Positions 24,001-36,177 of a stretch of 64,000 nucleotides of DNA are shown here, piece by piece (within the stretch, counting starts at the first letter, position 1; the number at the start of each line of letters is the position of its first letter). The notes below the pieces were generated by a model. It made no database searches. It had not been told where the DNA came from and worked only from the letters and a program-made list of their open reading frames with translations. The position numbers were made by a program, and so were the translations under genes. Location of the stretch: contig NC_034409.1 in the NCBI RefSeq assembly GCF_002078875.1, forward strand, positions 66,499,015 through 66,563,014. Direction: 5' to 3'. The stretch comes from Numida meleagris (Eukaryota > Chordata > Aves > Galliformes > Numididae).

Positions 24001-26239
24001 AATTAACAGGAAGTAGGTGTTGGGGATAATGTATTATTTTGTGGGTATATTACTGGTTTTGTCTCTTCCTTACTTTTTCTCCTGTCTCTTTCTTCTCCCA
24101 GAAAAAAAGCAATTTATGGCCCACCTCCTTCATTCTTCACTCATTCGCAGTAAGCAAATTCTGAATATGACAAGACCATTAAATGGGATTTGTCTTGTGG
24201 TCAGCAGTATGTGCTTCCTGCCTGGAGGGCTGGCCGGAGTGGGACGCCTATCACAGCCAGTTGTTGGTGGCTTTTCTGGGCCCTCTTGAGCTTCTAGCTT
24301 TGAGGCCATTCTCCTTAGTGCTCCTTTCCCAGTGTCAGTTCCTGAGCTCAGTAAAGCTCTGCAGCCCATGGAAGGGCCTTGAGTGGCAGCTTCCCGGAAC
24401 CTTCCTGCCTGCCTTCACATGCTGCACACAAGGAGAGACAAGGTATCCTTCAGGCTGGGCCTTGGAAGAGCTTGAAAATCTCCAGCATGCGTGGCTTTCA
24501 GTGGTGCCTCTTGGGCACCATGGCTCTGGCTGATGAGGGATCTCTTAATGTCTGCACTGATAGCTTAGTAGAAACTATGCGCTCATCCAAAAACATCTGA
24601 GTTTATTTACATCGCACAGGAACAGCTGAGTATGGCCTTGCAGTATCAACATTTTATGAAGTTATAGGGGGAATAAGATGGACAGGATCAAGGTAATTTT
24701 AGGGAATAGATTTGTGAGTCTTGATGGTCACACTTTTTTTTAATTTTAAAGTGCTGTTTGCTATGCAGACCTGTGAATCAGGCTGGTGGCTAAAGAGACA
24801 TGAGTTCATTGGAGAGGTGACTTCAGGCAGATTTGGGAATAGTGAGATCCCAGTTTTGAAACTTGGTTGGTTAAATCAGCTCTCCATGTGTAAACGACTT
24901 CAGCATACTTTCTGGGTGGCTTTTTATTGCATTTATTTTCAGCTTTTCAGTGCAATTGTTGATGCATGTCTAGCATAGTTTTATTTTGCCATTTTCAACT
25001 ATTGTTTTTGCTTTCATGAGAATTGCTTGCTGCTACCTATCCGTTAGGAGATTAGAATAGATTTATTCCATTCTTACTGAGCCCCAGGTGGGGGCAAAAG
25101 TGGCTGCAGAAAAGGTTTCTAGAAGCAGTGATGCAGGAAATTCTCTATAGAATCTGTGGGCCAAAGTAGAGCACAGAAGGAGTGCTGAGGATGGCAGCAA
25201 AAGCAAGATTGTAGCTCACAGCTTTGCACTGGTGGTCACTGAAATGTTCTTCACCACTGAAGTTGTCAGTGTGATGAGACATGCAACATGGTCTTCCTTG
25301 AGCAAAAAACAACTCCCCGTGTGTCCCGTGGCCCTGGATTTGGGAGAGATGGATGCAGCGCTTAAGTTCTCTCTCAAGAGCAATCACTACAGAGCCTTGA
25401 TCTTCATTTTTATTTATTTGTTAAATGGATAGCAGAAGGGAGTCTGATACATGTGCGTGTTACATGTGCTCGTGTTTATACCAATGAAATCAGAAATGGA
25501 AAAGCACGTCTCCAGCATGCCATAAGGATAAACAGTATTGTTGAACTATTTGGGGGAAATTGCTGGCTGTTGAGTTTTGATACCCTTTTTCTATATATAT
25601 AGTCATGAAGTGTCCAGGTGCATTGTGATTTTCTGTTCTAAAGCTTCAAATGGAAGCTTTTTTCTGCTGAATGTGTGGTGATGATTATGATGAGATCCTT
25701 TGTGATACCTCATAAATTCCTGAGGTGAAAAGGGGTTTTGCTGTCTAGGAACGCTCCGTGGTAGTTTGCTGTTAAGTAGGCAGGAGTAAAGTTGGTGTTT
25801 CTCCTTTTCAACTGGCTTCTGTGGGGAAAAAACCTATCAAGAATTGATGAGAAACGCACGGGCCCTTTCTGTGAAATACCACCGTTAAAGGATGGCAATA
25901 TTTTGAGTACTTCTAGCTAGTTATAGGTCTTCTATCAAAGTGTTGTTTTTGCAAATTGTTTCTGTGCATTGCGTGTGTGTGTGTACTTAAATAGAGCAAA
26001 TTGTAGCAGTGAGGGAGGAAAGGCATCCTTCAGTAGGTAGCAGTGCAGCGCTTTCTGTATGTACACACTGGGGACTGCAGGGTCACATCCTGTGGCACGC
26101 AGGGATGAGAGGGGAGAGGAAGGCAATGCAAGTCAGTAAAAGGAGGAAAAAGTAAAAACAAAGGGAGAGAAGCAACGTGGGGGGATTTTGCTCCTGTTAG
26201 TGATGCCTTTAGCAGCAGTGTGTGTACCCTGAGGATTTC
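21011..26239. other. Unique non-coding DNA
   Basis: No supported gene in about 5 kb. An A12 run lies near 22711 and a GCAGCAGCAGCTGCTGC palindrome at 22841-22857. Frames of 130 codons (22607) and 116 codons (24183) have no domain. A candidate cryptic exon at 24102-24149 is treated under findings. Confidence 0.5.
25973..25984. repeat. (GT)6 microsatellite
   Basis: Short GT dinucleotide run. Confidence 0.85.
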
Positions 26240-26289
26240 AAGAAGGGGCAGTGTCGCTTTAAAAGCAGTAGGGGGTTGGAGCTGGGGGA

Positions 26290-26530
26290 GTGCTCACAGC
26301 AGTAAGTATAACACAGCTGTGCTCTGTTTATGCTTAGGCTACAATAAAAAAGCTATAAAATGTGAGATGTCATAGCTCCACTTTGCTTTATTTATACTGT
26401 TTCCTCTGAGCACTGTCACACTGCACATTCATCTGCTAAGTTGCAGCAAGAATGGAGATTAAAATATCACAGCTCAAAATAGGAGTCAAGCGGAAGGAGA
26501 TTCATCATAGCCCTATTAAAAATATGTAAA
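26290..26530. promoter_or_regulatory. Possible E-box/MEF2-type element
   Basis: Within 215 bases there is an E-box CAGCTG (26314-26319), a CTCAAAATAG (26473-26482, one mismatch to the MEF2 core CTAAAAATAG), and CTATTAAAAATA (26513-26524). A TATA-like GCTATAAAATG also occurs near 26350. This is a motif reading only; no transcript evidence is visible. Confidence 0.22.
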
Positions 26531-28745
26531 TATGGGAATGAAGTCATTTTAAAGCTGTATGGCTCTCCTCCTTGGTGGGCTGGGAAGAGCTGTGAGTGAT
26601 GCGCTATGCGAGTGACAGATTTATGGAACTTGTTCTTCTTTCTATTTTTCACTCCATTCCACCAAAATACTTTTAAGATTAAAAATATCAATTTGAATTG
26701 CAAATTTTATCTATGCTATATATATACATATATATATATACACACACACATATATGTTTTTAAAAGGTTTTCTTCCTAACCATTGCCTAAACTAATAGTG
26801 GAAAGAAATATCGTTCCCGATTAAAAAGGGGCTTGAAGCATGGTCTGATGTTGAACTCGCCAAAGATGAGATTTCCCCTCCTTGAGAGCTTTTCATCTGG
26901 GGTCCCTGGAGCACTCTGGTGGCATGATGTCAACCTTCTTGTGCCCTCAGAGACAGAGGCCTCCTTTGCCCTCCTTCTGCAAAAGTACACTGAATACTTG
27001 CAGCTGCAGTTCTCAGAGATGCCCTGTGGTACCCAAGCCATGGTATTTTTAAGGGAGGTCTGTTCCTTTTCTCCCCTGCAGCTATTTTGAAAATGGAGCT
27101 GGGGGAAGAACTCAGAAGTCCCAATTTCTGATTGCTTTCCATAAGCACTGTGCAAAGAGAGCAGCCTCCACTAGCAGGAGCAATTCTCTTTTGAACTTTT
27201 CAGCGAGCCTATGGTCTTTGATGTGGTCAAATATGGGTATGAGATTTCCCCTGGAAGAACAAAGTGCAGATGTTACAAGGTATTTGAGAAACGAGGGATT
27301 TTAATTAATACCCTGAAGATACTAGCATACCACCAAGATATACCCGTGTTCAATTCTGCAATCTAGTTCTGAATAAAGAAGGTGAAATGCTCTGCTTCTA
27401 TATGGATCTGTGTTTTGTAGGTTTGTGTGGGTAGGGTATAGGAATGCCAAGGGGAAACCAAGAGCTGCTATGCTAGTGCTAGCTTTTGGGATTGCAGTGT
27501 GGGCTGGGGCTGTAAGAAAAGCTAGGAACATTTTGGTGCACCTTGACCAAGGCAAAGCAGTTATTGTCTCCATAACCTCTGCAGCGATTGAACTGATTTG
27601 CCTTTGAAGAATTTTACCCATCTATTCATCTAAGGAGAATCACTGTTCAGCATTTGTTCAGCAACTAAATGATACGGAGAAATTTCATCCAAGCGAGGGA
27701 TTCAAAATTGTCATTGGAGAATGTTGAGAAAAAACAGCTTTTCTTAAGAAAATGGTAAAAAAAAAATAAAATCCAGGAGAAGTAACTAAACAACTAACTA
27801 CTTTAGTTTGTTACTAAAATGTTAACTTACATCCTTAGATGTTGGGACTTTGTGGATAAACAGAGATTCAGGCACACTTCTGTCCTGTAAGCACATCAAA
27901 TGTAACACTGAGAGTTTAGTTTCCAGCTATCCTACTGCTGGGGTTGCCAACAGTGACCCTTTCCCAAATTACTTGTCTTTTTTTCCCTTTCTGTTTTGTT
28001 TTGCTTCAACCAAATGATGTATTATTTGGATGAGGAACCAAGGCTGAAATTTTTCAAGTCCACGTTCAAAACCCAATTTCAAAAATAACTTGGGAATAAT
28101 TTGGGAAGCTGCATCTCATTGGAAAACTGTGGACTTGTACCAAAAAAGTGCTTTGTAATCTTTTTTTTTTGTACTGTATCTCTGGCCTTATATTATTGCA
28201 GAGGCTATAAATTTTCAGGGTGAACGTTTTTCATTTAGCTAATGTTTTGCTTGATCTATGTTCCTTGAGAGAAAGCTATTGATATATCACGAGAAAAGGT
28301 TGTAATTCCAGTATTGTGATATCTGTTGAGCAATGGGTCTTCTGGTGGGGATCATAGTAAGTGCTGTTGTTCTTCAAGACCCAGATAGGTTTGGAAAAGC
28401 ATCAGTCCACTCACTGGTATGGTGTTAGGGAGAAAGCTCATGAACTCAAATTACATTTCAGCGGGGTTCCCATCAGTCTCTGAAAATCACACTCTTTTCA
28501 TGCTTGAAGTCAATGACATTCATGGTTCCTTTTTATGATCTTGTTCCTTACATTTCTAAAGTAAACATCTGACTATATACATAACCTGAAGTGTTGTATC
28601 TGTTCCATATGTGAATGCTGTGAACCTTCGTGTTTAAAAGCCACAACTCTTTTTTCCCTGTAAATAATTACTTTTTAGGAGGAAAATGCTGATGTTACAT
28701 TAACATAACTAGTAATGAATTTTATTGCAAAATTCTACGACTAAA
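26531..28745. other. Unique non-coding DNA
   Basis: No supported gene. It contains the TA/CA microsatellite at 26717-26755. Frames at 26787-27155 are read in several overlapping ways on both strands without any domain. Confidence 0.5.
26717..26755. repeat. (TA)n/(CA)n compound microsatellite
   Basis: TA repeats with one C interruption lead into five CA units and then back to TA. Such tracts are usually length-polymorphic. Confidence 0.92.
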
Positions 28746-29213
28746 ATCGTGCCCCTGTACTCGGCATTGGTGAGGCCTCACCTCGAGTACTGTGTTCAGT
28801 TTTGGGCACCTCAGTACAGGAAGGACATTGAGGTGCTGGAGCAGGTCCAGAGAAGGGCAACAAAGCTGGTGAAGGGCTTGGAGAATATGCCCTATGAGGA
28901 GCGACTAAAGGAACTGGGGCTGTTTAGTCTGCAGAAGAGGAGGCTGAGGGGAGACCTCATTGCTCTCTTCAAATACCTGAAAGGTGATTGCAGTGAGAGC
29001 AGGGCTGGTCTCTTCTCAGTGGTGACAGGTGACAGGACAAGGGGAAATGGCCTCAAGTTGCGCCAGGGGAGGTGTAGGTTGGGTATCAGGACAAACTTCT
29101 TTCCAGAAAGGGTTGTTAAGCACTGAAACAGGCTCCCCAGGGAGGTTGTTGAGTCACCATCCCTGAACGTGTTTAAAAACCGTTTGGATATGGTGCTCAG
29201 GGACATGATTTAG
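28746..29213 (+). pseudogene. CR1 ORF2 C-terminus, one nonsense change
   Basis: The frame reads [80 protein letters not shown] and FFPERVVKH, the recognisable end of CR1 ORF2. At 29124-29126 a TGA stands where the family has TGG (the W of HWNRLP). The frame then continues, NRLPREVVESPSLNVFKNRL, to the normal-position TAG at 29211-29213. The catalytic part of the reverse transcriptase is missing by 5' truncation, so the copy could not move even without the stop. Confidence 0.92.
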
Positions 29214-29304
29214 CGGTGGGTTGTTAGAACAGTATGGTTAGGTTGTGGTTGGACTTGATGATCTTGAAGGTCCCTTTCAACCTGTGCAATTCTATGATTC
29301 TATG
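28746..29304 (+). mobile_element. CR1 LINE, 5'-truncated, sense
   Basis: This about 560-bp CR1 copy starts inside ORF2 and runs to a clean 3' end. The tail has GGTTGGACTTGATGATCTTG, AAGGTCCCTTTCAACCTGTG and two perfect ATTCTATG octamers (29289-29304). Two intact octamers and a nearly continuous ORF2 remnant suggest a younger copy than the one at 8059-8545. No target duplication is apparent, as is usual for CR1. Confidence 0.95.
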
Positions 29305-30565
29305 AGTAATGATTAGTACATTATAAATATACTCATCAGTGGGCTCTCTGCCTCTTAGATCTAAGTTGTATATTTCTGCATACATGTATAGCTTCATAGA
29401 GCTGTCTTATTGATTGATTGAATTTACATATGAAATGGTCCAAATATTATGCAACGTTTAACAAGCACTGCTATGACACATTTGGTTAAAATAGGAAATA
29501 AACTTTGGAATTACTTCCTCAAATTGAACATCTTAGCCAAGACAGGAATGTGATCTAATTATTTGGGAGTCTCTTTAAGAACATCTTAGTGCTCTGCATT
29601 CAGTTGATTATGAGAACCTAATTTGAGACTAAGCTATATTGACAGTTTCTGTGATATAACAGAGTTCTTGGTTGTCCACAGTAATCTGTCCAGTTGATAT
29701 GACCTGCAGCTGTTTTCCGTTCTTTGAATCCAAGTGAGGAAATGTTAGGTAAGAAGTCAGCGTTGCTACATTTCTCATCCTCCCTAGCAATGCCAGTTTT
29801 AAGTGAAATGTCATACAGCTGGACTGTGCTGAGTAATAAAATACAGGTAATCCAGTGAATCCACTAAAGGATTGATATTTACAAAACATAGGGTACTCCC
29901 AGGCGCACTGTATCAGTTTAGCTAAATATGAAAGACTATTAACGCTTGAAAATACAACAGGGTAAGCCATTTGCTATCAGTTACATTTTAACGAGAGTGT
30001 TTCCTAATGGCAATTGGTTGACACTCATGCTTCACAGCCTTTATGGCATTCGTTCAGTCTATTTAGTAACGGTCTTAATGCTTACTAGGCCGAACATCAA
30101 AATTTCAATGAACGCTGCCCTGGTTATTTTTTTAAAAGAAAAACAAGTACTATTTTAAAATATTCTTAATTTCTAAAGTGTTTTCCAAGACACTGTATTC
30201 GTACACTACTGTTAATGCTGTGGAAGTTTTTATGTGGACAGTTAGATGTTTTTACCCATGTCAATGTTTTCTCTTTAAAGAAGTAAGCCTTTAAAACTAT
30301 CTGAACTATTATTAAGCGAATGATAATCAAAATGGCTGCTCTGATGAAAAGTGTATAAAAAGTTTAATACAAAAAAGTATAAAACTTTCACTCTTTATTG
30401 ACCTTTTTTGAGGCAGTTCACTGTGTTTTTAAAATATAAATAGTTATATCGAAGGATGTAGAAGAAATACATGAAATAAATGTTATGATCATTTTGAAAT
30501 AGCTGTGTTACTAATTAAGAAGGCCAACATTTTTTTACTTTCTCAAAACAAGCCCCAGTCAATTA
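29305..30565. other. Unique non-coding DNA
   Basis: AT-rich DNA with no supported gene. A 113-codon antisense frame at 29629-29970 has no domain. Confidence 0.5.
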
Positions 30566-30570
30566 CATCT
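30566..30570. repeat. Target site duplication, left copy
   Basis: CATCT directly precedes the LTR terminus TGTCA and is repeated exactly at 31081-31085. Confidence 0.85.
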
Positions 30571-31080
30571 TGTCAACGGTTTACAGGCGTTCGGCCCAGT
30601 TCTGTGACGAATGGGGCGGGGGACCCACGGACTCACGCCCCGGGAAAGGGAAAAGGGAGAAAGGGTAAGGAGATGGGCCTAAAAACAAAACAGCAGCAAC
30701 AATCTGAGGAGAAACAAACTAATTTACTAAATAAGAGATCGGAATGCAAAATAACACACTATAATACAATATAATTACAATTGAAGCTGATAAATCCAAT
30801 ACAATGAGAGAGAATGTCCAAAAATCAAGATAGGCCTTACTCTAATACCGACAATAAGATGGCTGGGGAGCAAGATGCTGCCAGGATGAGAGACAGGTGG
30901 AAAGAGAACAAGGTCTTGTCATGTGCGAGTTTTTATCTTTCCCTCTGACTGGAAAATGGTAACAGGGGAGAAAAGTACCCTGGGGAATGTAGCAGTCCTT
31001 CTCTTCTGAGAACCAGGTACATACAGTACGTGATGTTATGATGTGGAATACCAATAACTGAAAATCATAAAACCATGACA
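30571..31080 (-). mobile_element. Solo LTR of an ERV-L-like endogenous retrovirus
   Basis: A 510-bp block begins TGTCA and ends TGACA, the TG...CA inverted ends of an LTR, and is flanked by an exact 5-bp duplication (CATCT). A 5-bp duplication fits ERV-L-type integration. On the minus strand it opens TGTCATGGTTTTATGATTTT and ATTCCACATCATAACATCAC, which I recall as the start of bird ERV-L-like LTRs. A TATA-like GATAAAAA lies on the minus strand near 30938-30931, and a CpG-containing block sits near the far end (30585-30660). No gag, pol or env sequence and no second LTR is present, so it is a solo LTR left by LTR-LTR recombination. The 89-codon + strand frame overlapping it is fortuitous. Confidence 0.85.
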
Positions 31081-31085
31081 CATCT
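31081..31085. repeat. Target site duplication, right copy
   Basis: CATCT follows the LTR terminus TGACA and matches the left copy at 30566-30570. Confidence 0.85.
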
Positions 31086-32039
31086 ACGATGCTGCTGTGT
31101 TTTGATAGCACTAGTTATTTTTTCCCTTTGTTGTGTTGTGAAGATCGTGAGATTTCCTATTACCATTCCTTAACCATGTGTATCTTTTCCTAAATGAGCT
31201 GTACATGGTATAAGGCTGTTCTCAATGCAGATACACTTTTTGTTCTGAAGAGCTAGAATACCCATGGTAACTGGTTAGTGCTCTATTCTTGTTACAGAAT
31301 TTAATGTGAAGTCAAAACCAGCTCTTTTCCTGTGAGTCGCTGGCACTTGTGCCACCTCAGAGTGGAGGAAGGAGAGTTGGTTTTTGTTGTCGTTCTCTGC
31401 CCCTAGGAATGCAGGTAATGGATGTACTTTGGTTTTGGTCAATGGTATATTTAGCTGGTGACTAGGTAACACCATGCTCTGTTTTTAGTTCATTTGCTTC
31501 TTGTGCATCACACATTGCAAGGCAGCAGATCTTTGTTCCTCCTTGAAGCCTTCTGTGATCTCACAGGTGGCCTTTCATGCTTAAAGTCATTAGCCACATC
31601 TTTTCTGAAGGACAGTTTCTTCCATCCTCTTCTGTTTGGTCCACCTTCAGTTGTATTAATTAGTAGCTTACACCTGTCTTTATGGTTGCTCAGTTGCACT
31701 GGCACCCCCTTGCCTCTTCTATTCTGCCAGCCTCTGTGGATGAGAGGCTGTCCCACTGCTGCCCAGCTTCTGTTTTCTCCCAGCACTTCTTTTGTGCAGC
31801 TTAGACATGAACTGGTCAAATGGGGGACTGTAAGTTCTTCCCAAGCTGCTTGGTGTGGTCCAGTCCCATGTATTTCTGCATCTTATGATCTAATGCCATA
31901 ATTACTTCCACAGTATACATTTTAATGTGGGTCTCTGCTGACTACCCACAAAAAATAATTGAATGATAAGAGCAAGCAAAGAAGCTGAACTGGAAGCTTC
32001 AGGCTTAATGTGAAGTTGGCATCCAAGTCAATAAAAGGG

Positions 32040-32071
<32 letters not shown>

Positions 32072-34975
32072 GATGTGTTTGCAGCTCTCATAAGCAGGAA
32101 AGAACATGCCTCCCTCGTTAGCTTTTGAGGTAGGCTTGCTAGCCATAATTGAGGAACTGCAGGCAGTGGTGGAGCAACTGGTAATAAAAGTGGATGGAAT
32201 ACATTCCTCTGGTGCCTGAAGCTGCCTGGCTGCTGTCCCACTGCTGCCCAGGAGCACCTCTGTATAAATTACGAGATCCTGCAGTGACCACACATCATTT
32301 TGGGGGACCACACAGTTGTGGGTTCCCTGGATGAAGCAAGTGATCATCCTGGCCAAACCAGAGGGGTTACAGAGTGGATTCAAGCACTTAGCAGTTAGTG
32401 AGGATGATTTAGAAGAAAGGAAAAATCTTTTTAAAGTACAGTTGTACAAAATTCAGTAGAGAGACTCGAGTAAATGACATTACATACCACTCACCTGCAA
32501 CCCCTGCAGAGACAATGAGTTTACACTTAAATTTACAGCTTCCAAGGATAATGAGGAGCTGTAACTACATGACTGTGCCCTGGAGAAAGAAAGAAAACTA
32601 AAGATAATGTACTACTTACTAGCTAGCCTAATGATGACTGTAAGACAGTGCTCTATTAGTCCTACCATGTGAAACAGTTTATTGAAAGAGAGAGGCTCTC
32701 TGCCTCTCCTTCTCTCTCTCTCAATAGAGTCTCAGTTACATTTTCTCATTAACTAAAACAGGATAGATAAGAAGATAGATCCTTCCTTTGGATGTTTTTT
32801 TTTTCTTTGTCCAGCAAACATCACGGTTATTTTTCAGGGAATAAATAGAGTAAGAGTAAATCTCAACTGATTTTTTTTCGCAGGAGAAGGTTTCACTAGC
32901 AGCATGGGAACACAATGTCAGGCAGTAAAAACAAATAAATAAAAACAAAGCCTCTATTTTAGAACAACAAGCATATTAAAAAAGAAAAAGAATGTCAGTG
33001 TTTAAAATTTTAAATATTCTACTGGCTTCTTTTTACAGTTTTTCTGCAGTTTTTCTGGTATAAAATTTAATAGGGAAAACAGTATGTAAGCAACTGGAAG
33101 AAATTTCGGTTGTTGCAGAATATTTTTTGTCAGAATGTTGTGATGTCAGGTTGTCACGTTAATGTACTTCTTAAATTAGACTGTTTACTTAGTTTTAATA
33201 CCTTTATTCATCGAATCCTTAGTGAACTAATTGCATTATTATTAAGAGTGGTATAAATAAAATATTTATATTGGAGGAATTACTTGACATCGTTTTCTTT
33301 TATTAATTAAAGTCAGAGAATTCTAACATCTGTAGAAATATTTTCACAAACTCCAGAGATCTGAACCCTGCCCTGTAAGAATATTCAGATATATTCTTAA
33401 TGCTGTTGGTTATGCTACTGTTCATTTGGGTAATCAGCATAACTTATAGATTCATCATACTTGCCTATAATTAAACTTTATTTTCAGAAATATGATGATA
33501 ATTGGATTTCTCAGTCAAGACAACTGCTGACATTAGTGCGAGAATAACTGCACTGAGAGGGTCCTTGAAGTCTGACATATGGTGAGCACAGTGGTACCCC
33601 ACATCTTCCAGATAGTGTCCAGGGGCTGAGCTGCCTTGGGAGAGGAGCTGCTGAGCAGGGAGCAGTCTGCAGTGAGGTAATGCTGACAGTGTGGAGCATA
33701 ACTACCCCTTGTTGGGGGCATTTCTCTGTCGTGGGAGCAAAAAAAATAATTAAAAAATCACAATTTGACATGGCAAAGAAAAGTAGATGCAGCGCCAGTG
33801 CTTAGTAGAAATAGTAGTATTCTAAGGATGATGTGTTGCATAGTGTTTTTTCTCACAAAATTACAGGTTAAGCACCTAAAGGGCAATAGTGAAGCCCACT
33901 GTGGAAGTTCACAGGGGATATGTGTCCCCACCTCTTGCAGAAGCCAGATGCCATCCATCAGGTGCAGTGGTGCTTGGCCTTTTCGTGTGGCAGTAGCTTG
34001 TGCTGAGCGGGGGCTCTGTGGGCCCAGCGGGAAGTAGCCTGTATGTCTTCTAGACACCATCCGGAGGGGTTCCAGCAGGCTTGCTAAAGGTTGCAGCTTT
34101 GCCTGGAGTGCCTTCTGTGAGGGGTGGTGGGTAAACTCTCTCCTTTGGGGCTCAGCTTATAGCTTCCATGGCTAAGCTCCCCCTAAATCTCATGTGAGTG
34201 GCCTGAATGCTCTGGGCCTGACCCATACCTCTTACTGAGGCAAGGGTAAGGAAGGCCCAAAGATGTAGCATTGCAAGGGTAAGGAACATAAAACTTTTCC
34301 AGAATAAGCACTGACTGAAACTGAAATCCAGGTTTCTTGCATGAGTGGAGTGCATGCAGTACAACTTTAAAAATGTTTATTGAACCAGTACAAACCAAAG
34401 CCACATTATCATTACCGCTGTCGTGACTCTGCAGTCTCCCCACTTGGCTGCAGTGGGACTGCTGGCAGGATTGTGGCCCTCATACTGATCTCTGCTGCTT
34501 TTGTGAAAAAACAGGTGGCACCAAATTTTTCCTTTTCCTACTGGAACTATCAAGTTTAGGGAACGGTAAATTGCATTGACTCCGAACTGCAGTAAATATC
34601 TTCCTTGGCAGGGAGTGAAAAGCAGGGAAGAACTCAAAATATGTGGATTAGAATTCCTCCTTCTTAGGTTTCCTGGGGTGAGGCAGCTTTGTGCCACCCA
34701 TAAGGACTGCAAATTCACTGTGAAGACACTGCTGATTGGAGAGGCACTCTGCTTATTGGACAACTGGAAAAAGGAGCAGAATGACTGAATGTAGTTGTTA
34801 TACATTGATTAAGATAAATGTATTGAAAATAATACTGTAATGACTGCTTTTTTAAAATAGGGATTTAATTACAAAGGGATAAAATGCAGTTGTCAAATTT
34901 TCTGCACGTTATATATGAAGAAATCAGCATGTCCTGTACCAGTTTTATTACTGGCACAGTAAGCTCCTCAGGCTT
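31086..34975. other. Unique non-coding DNA
   Basis: No supported gene. The 175-codon minus-strand frame at 31922-32449 passes through the T28 run as poly-lysine and has no domain. A polypurine/polypyrimidine segment with loose self-complementarity lies at 32678-32730. A candidate cryptic exon on the minus strand (32495-32579) is treated under findings. Confidence 0.5.
32044..32071. repeat. T28 homopolymer
   Basis: Twenty-eight consecutive T. On the minus strand this would be a poly-A tail, but no upstream AATAAA at the right distance and no flanking duplication is visible, so a retrocopy is not supported. Confidence 0.95.
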
Positions 34976-35014
34976 TAAGAAATTGCCACATCATACAAAG
35001 TGGCAATTTTCTTA
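34976..35014. other. Hairpin: 14 bp with one bulge
   Basis: TAAGAAATTGCCAC (34976-34989) pairs with GTGGCAATTTTCTTA (35000-35014), leaving one bulged T and a 10-base loop. The surrounding bases add only weak further pairing. Stem length is short for a microRNA precursor; it may be a worn inverted-repeat element. Confidence 0.8.
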
Positions 35015-36163
35015 TAGTAAGTAAGGCTTTTTCTCTGCCCTTATATGATATATGTGTAGATATAAAACACTTTAATAAAAAGAGGTCCGTGTAGACAAGT
35101 ACTGTATTTTTAGGGGTAGACCAGATTAAGAAGTGATTAAACATTCACATACATCATGTTAGATACAGATTTATAAGGTGTGTGTTTCATGGAATATGCC
35201 AGCCACTGGCTGCCTACAGTCTGAAAGAAATTTCCTATATGATAGGCTGTTACATTTCAATAGTCTGCACGATGCCTTATACTTCTGAGCTGTCAGGTTC
35301 TGACTACTGCAAGGATACTGGATGGGGAGCTACTTGATCTGGTAAGCGTAGCATATCTTTACTATTTTATTTTTCATATCCTTAATTACAGTATTGTTTC
35401 AAGAGTTTACAAGAGAAATCTTTTTTAGCACTAGTGTTACATAAGATCTAAATAGTGTCATTATCATTGCCAGTTTTTTATTCTGTTTTGTGTGTGTGTG
35501 TGTTTTTCTCTGCTTCCCTTTGCTCTCAATCTCATAGTAAAGTACAAACAATGATAGTGTCAAGACTGTTTGCACTTGCCTGTGTAGATGTGCCAAATAT
35601 GTACTGAAGAGCGATGCTCTGCAAATGCTTCCCTTGTATTGTCTCATTAGGTGGCATCTGGGATGATTTCTTTAGTCTCCAGATGCTAATCACTTGCTTT
35701 TAAAAGAGAGATGAGTATTACAGGTTGGGAAAGTAAAAGCTGTCCTGAGCCAGACTGTGGGATGTAGGCATGCAAGTCTGACTGTAAGCTTGCAACCAGT
35801 GCTCCTAAATCTCTTTGACTTTTTTAGAATTTTACCTCTAACTCCTTATAAAATACAAAGCCCTCTCATATTAAGGGTGTAATAGCAGTGGTAATTCTGT
35901 TTCCAGTTTGCAAGCAGTCCTCAAGGTGTCCTTGCCTTCTGATTATGTCCACTGTTACAGTGGTACAGGCTAGATTGCATTTTGGCTATTCCCTGGGCAC
36001 TTTGAGTCAGTAAAGTTTTATTAATGACGAATGACATGATATAGAAATATCTTCATTAAGAATGCTAAGGGGCCACCTTTGTGTATTAGGGTACAGTCAT
36101 GAGGAAAGTAGCAGCCTGACCCTGCCTGTATTTTCTAGCCCCTGATTCTTACTGCTTGAGATA
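35015..36163. other. Unique non-coding DNA
   Basis: No supported gene. A short GT run lies near 35490-35503. Confidence 0.5.
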
Positions 36164-36177
36164 CTTGAATGCCTCCA

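Noticed and set aside
30505..30774. 89-codon + strand frame
   Set aside because: It overlaps the end of the solo LTR in the antisense direction and is explained by the repeat.
31922..32449. 175-codon minus-strand frame
   Set aside because: It includes a poly-lysine stretch made by the T28 run and has no domain. A retrocopy was considered, but no poly-A signal or flanking duplication was found.
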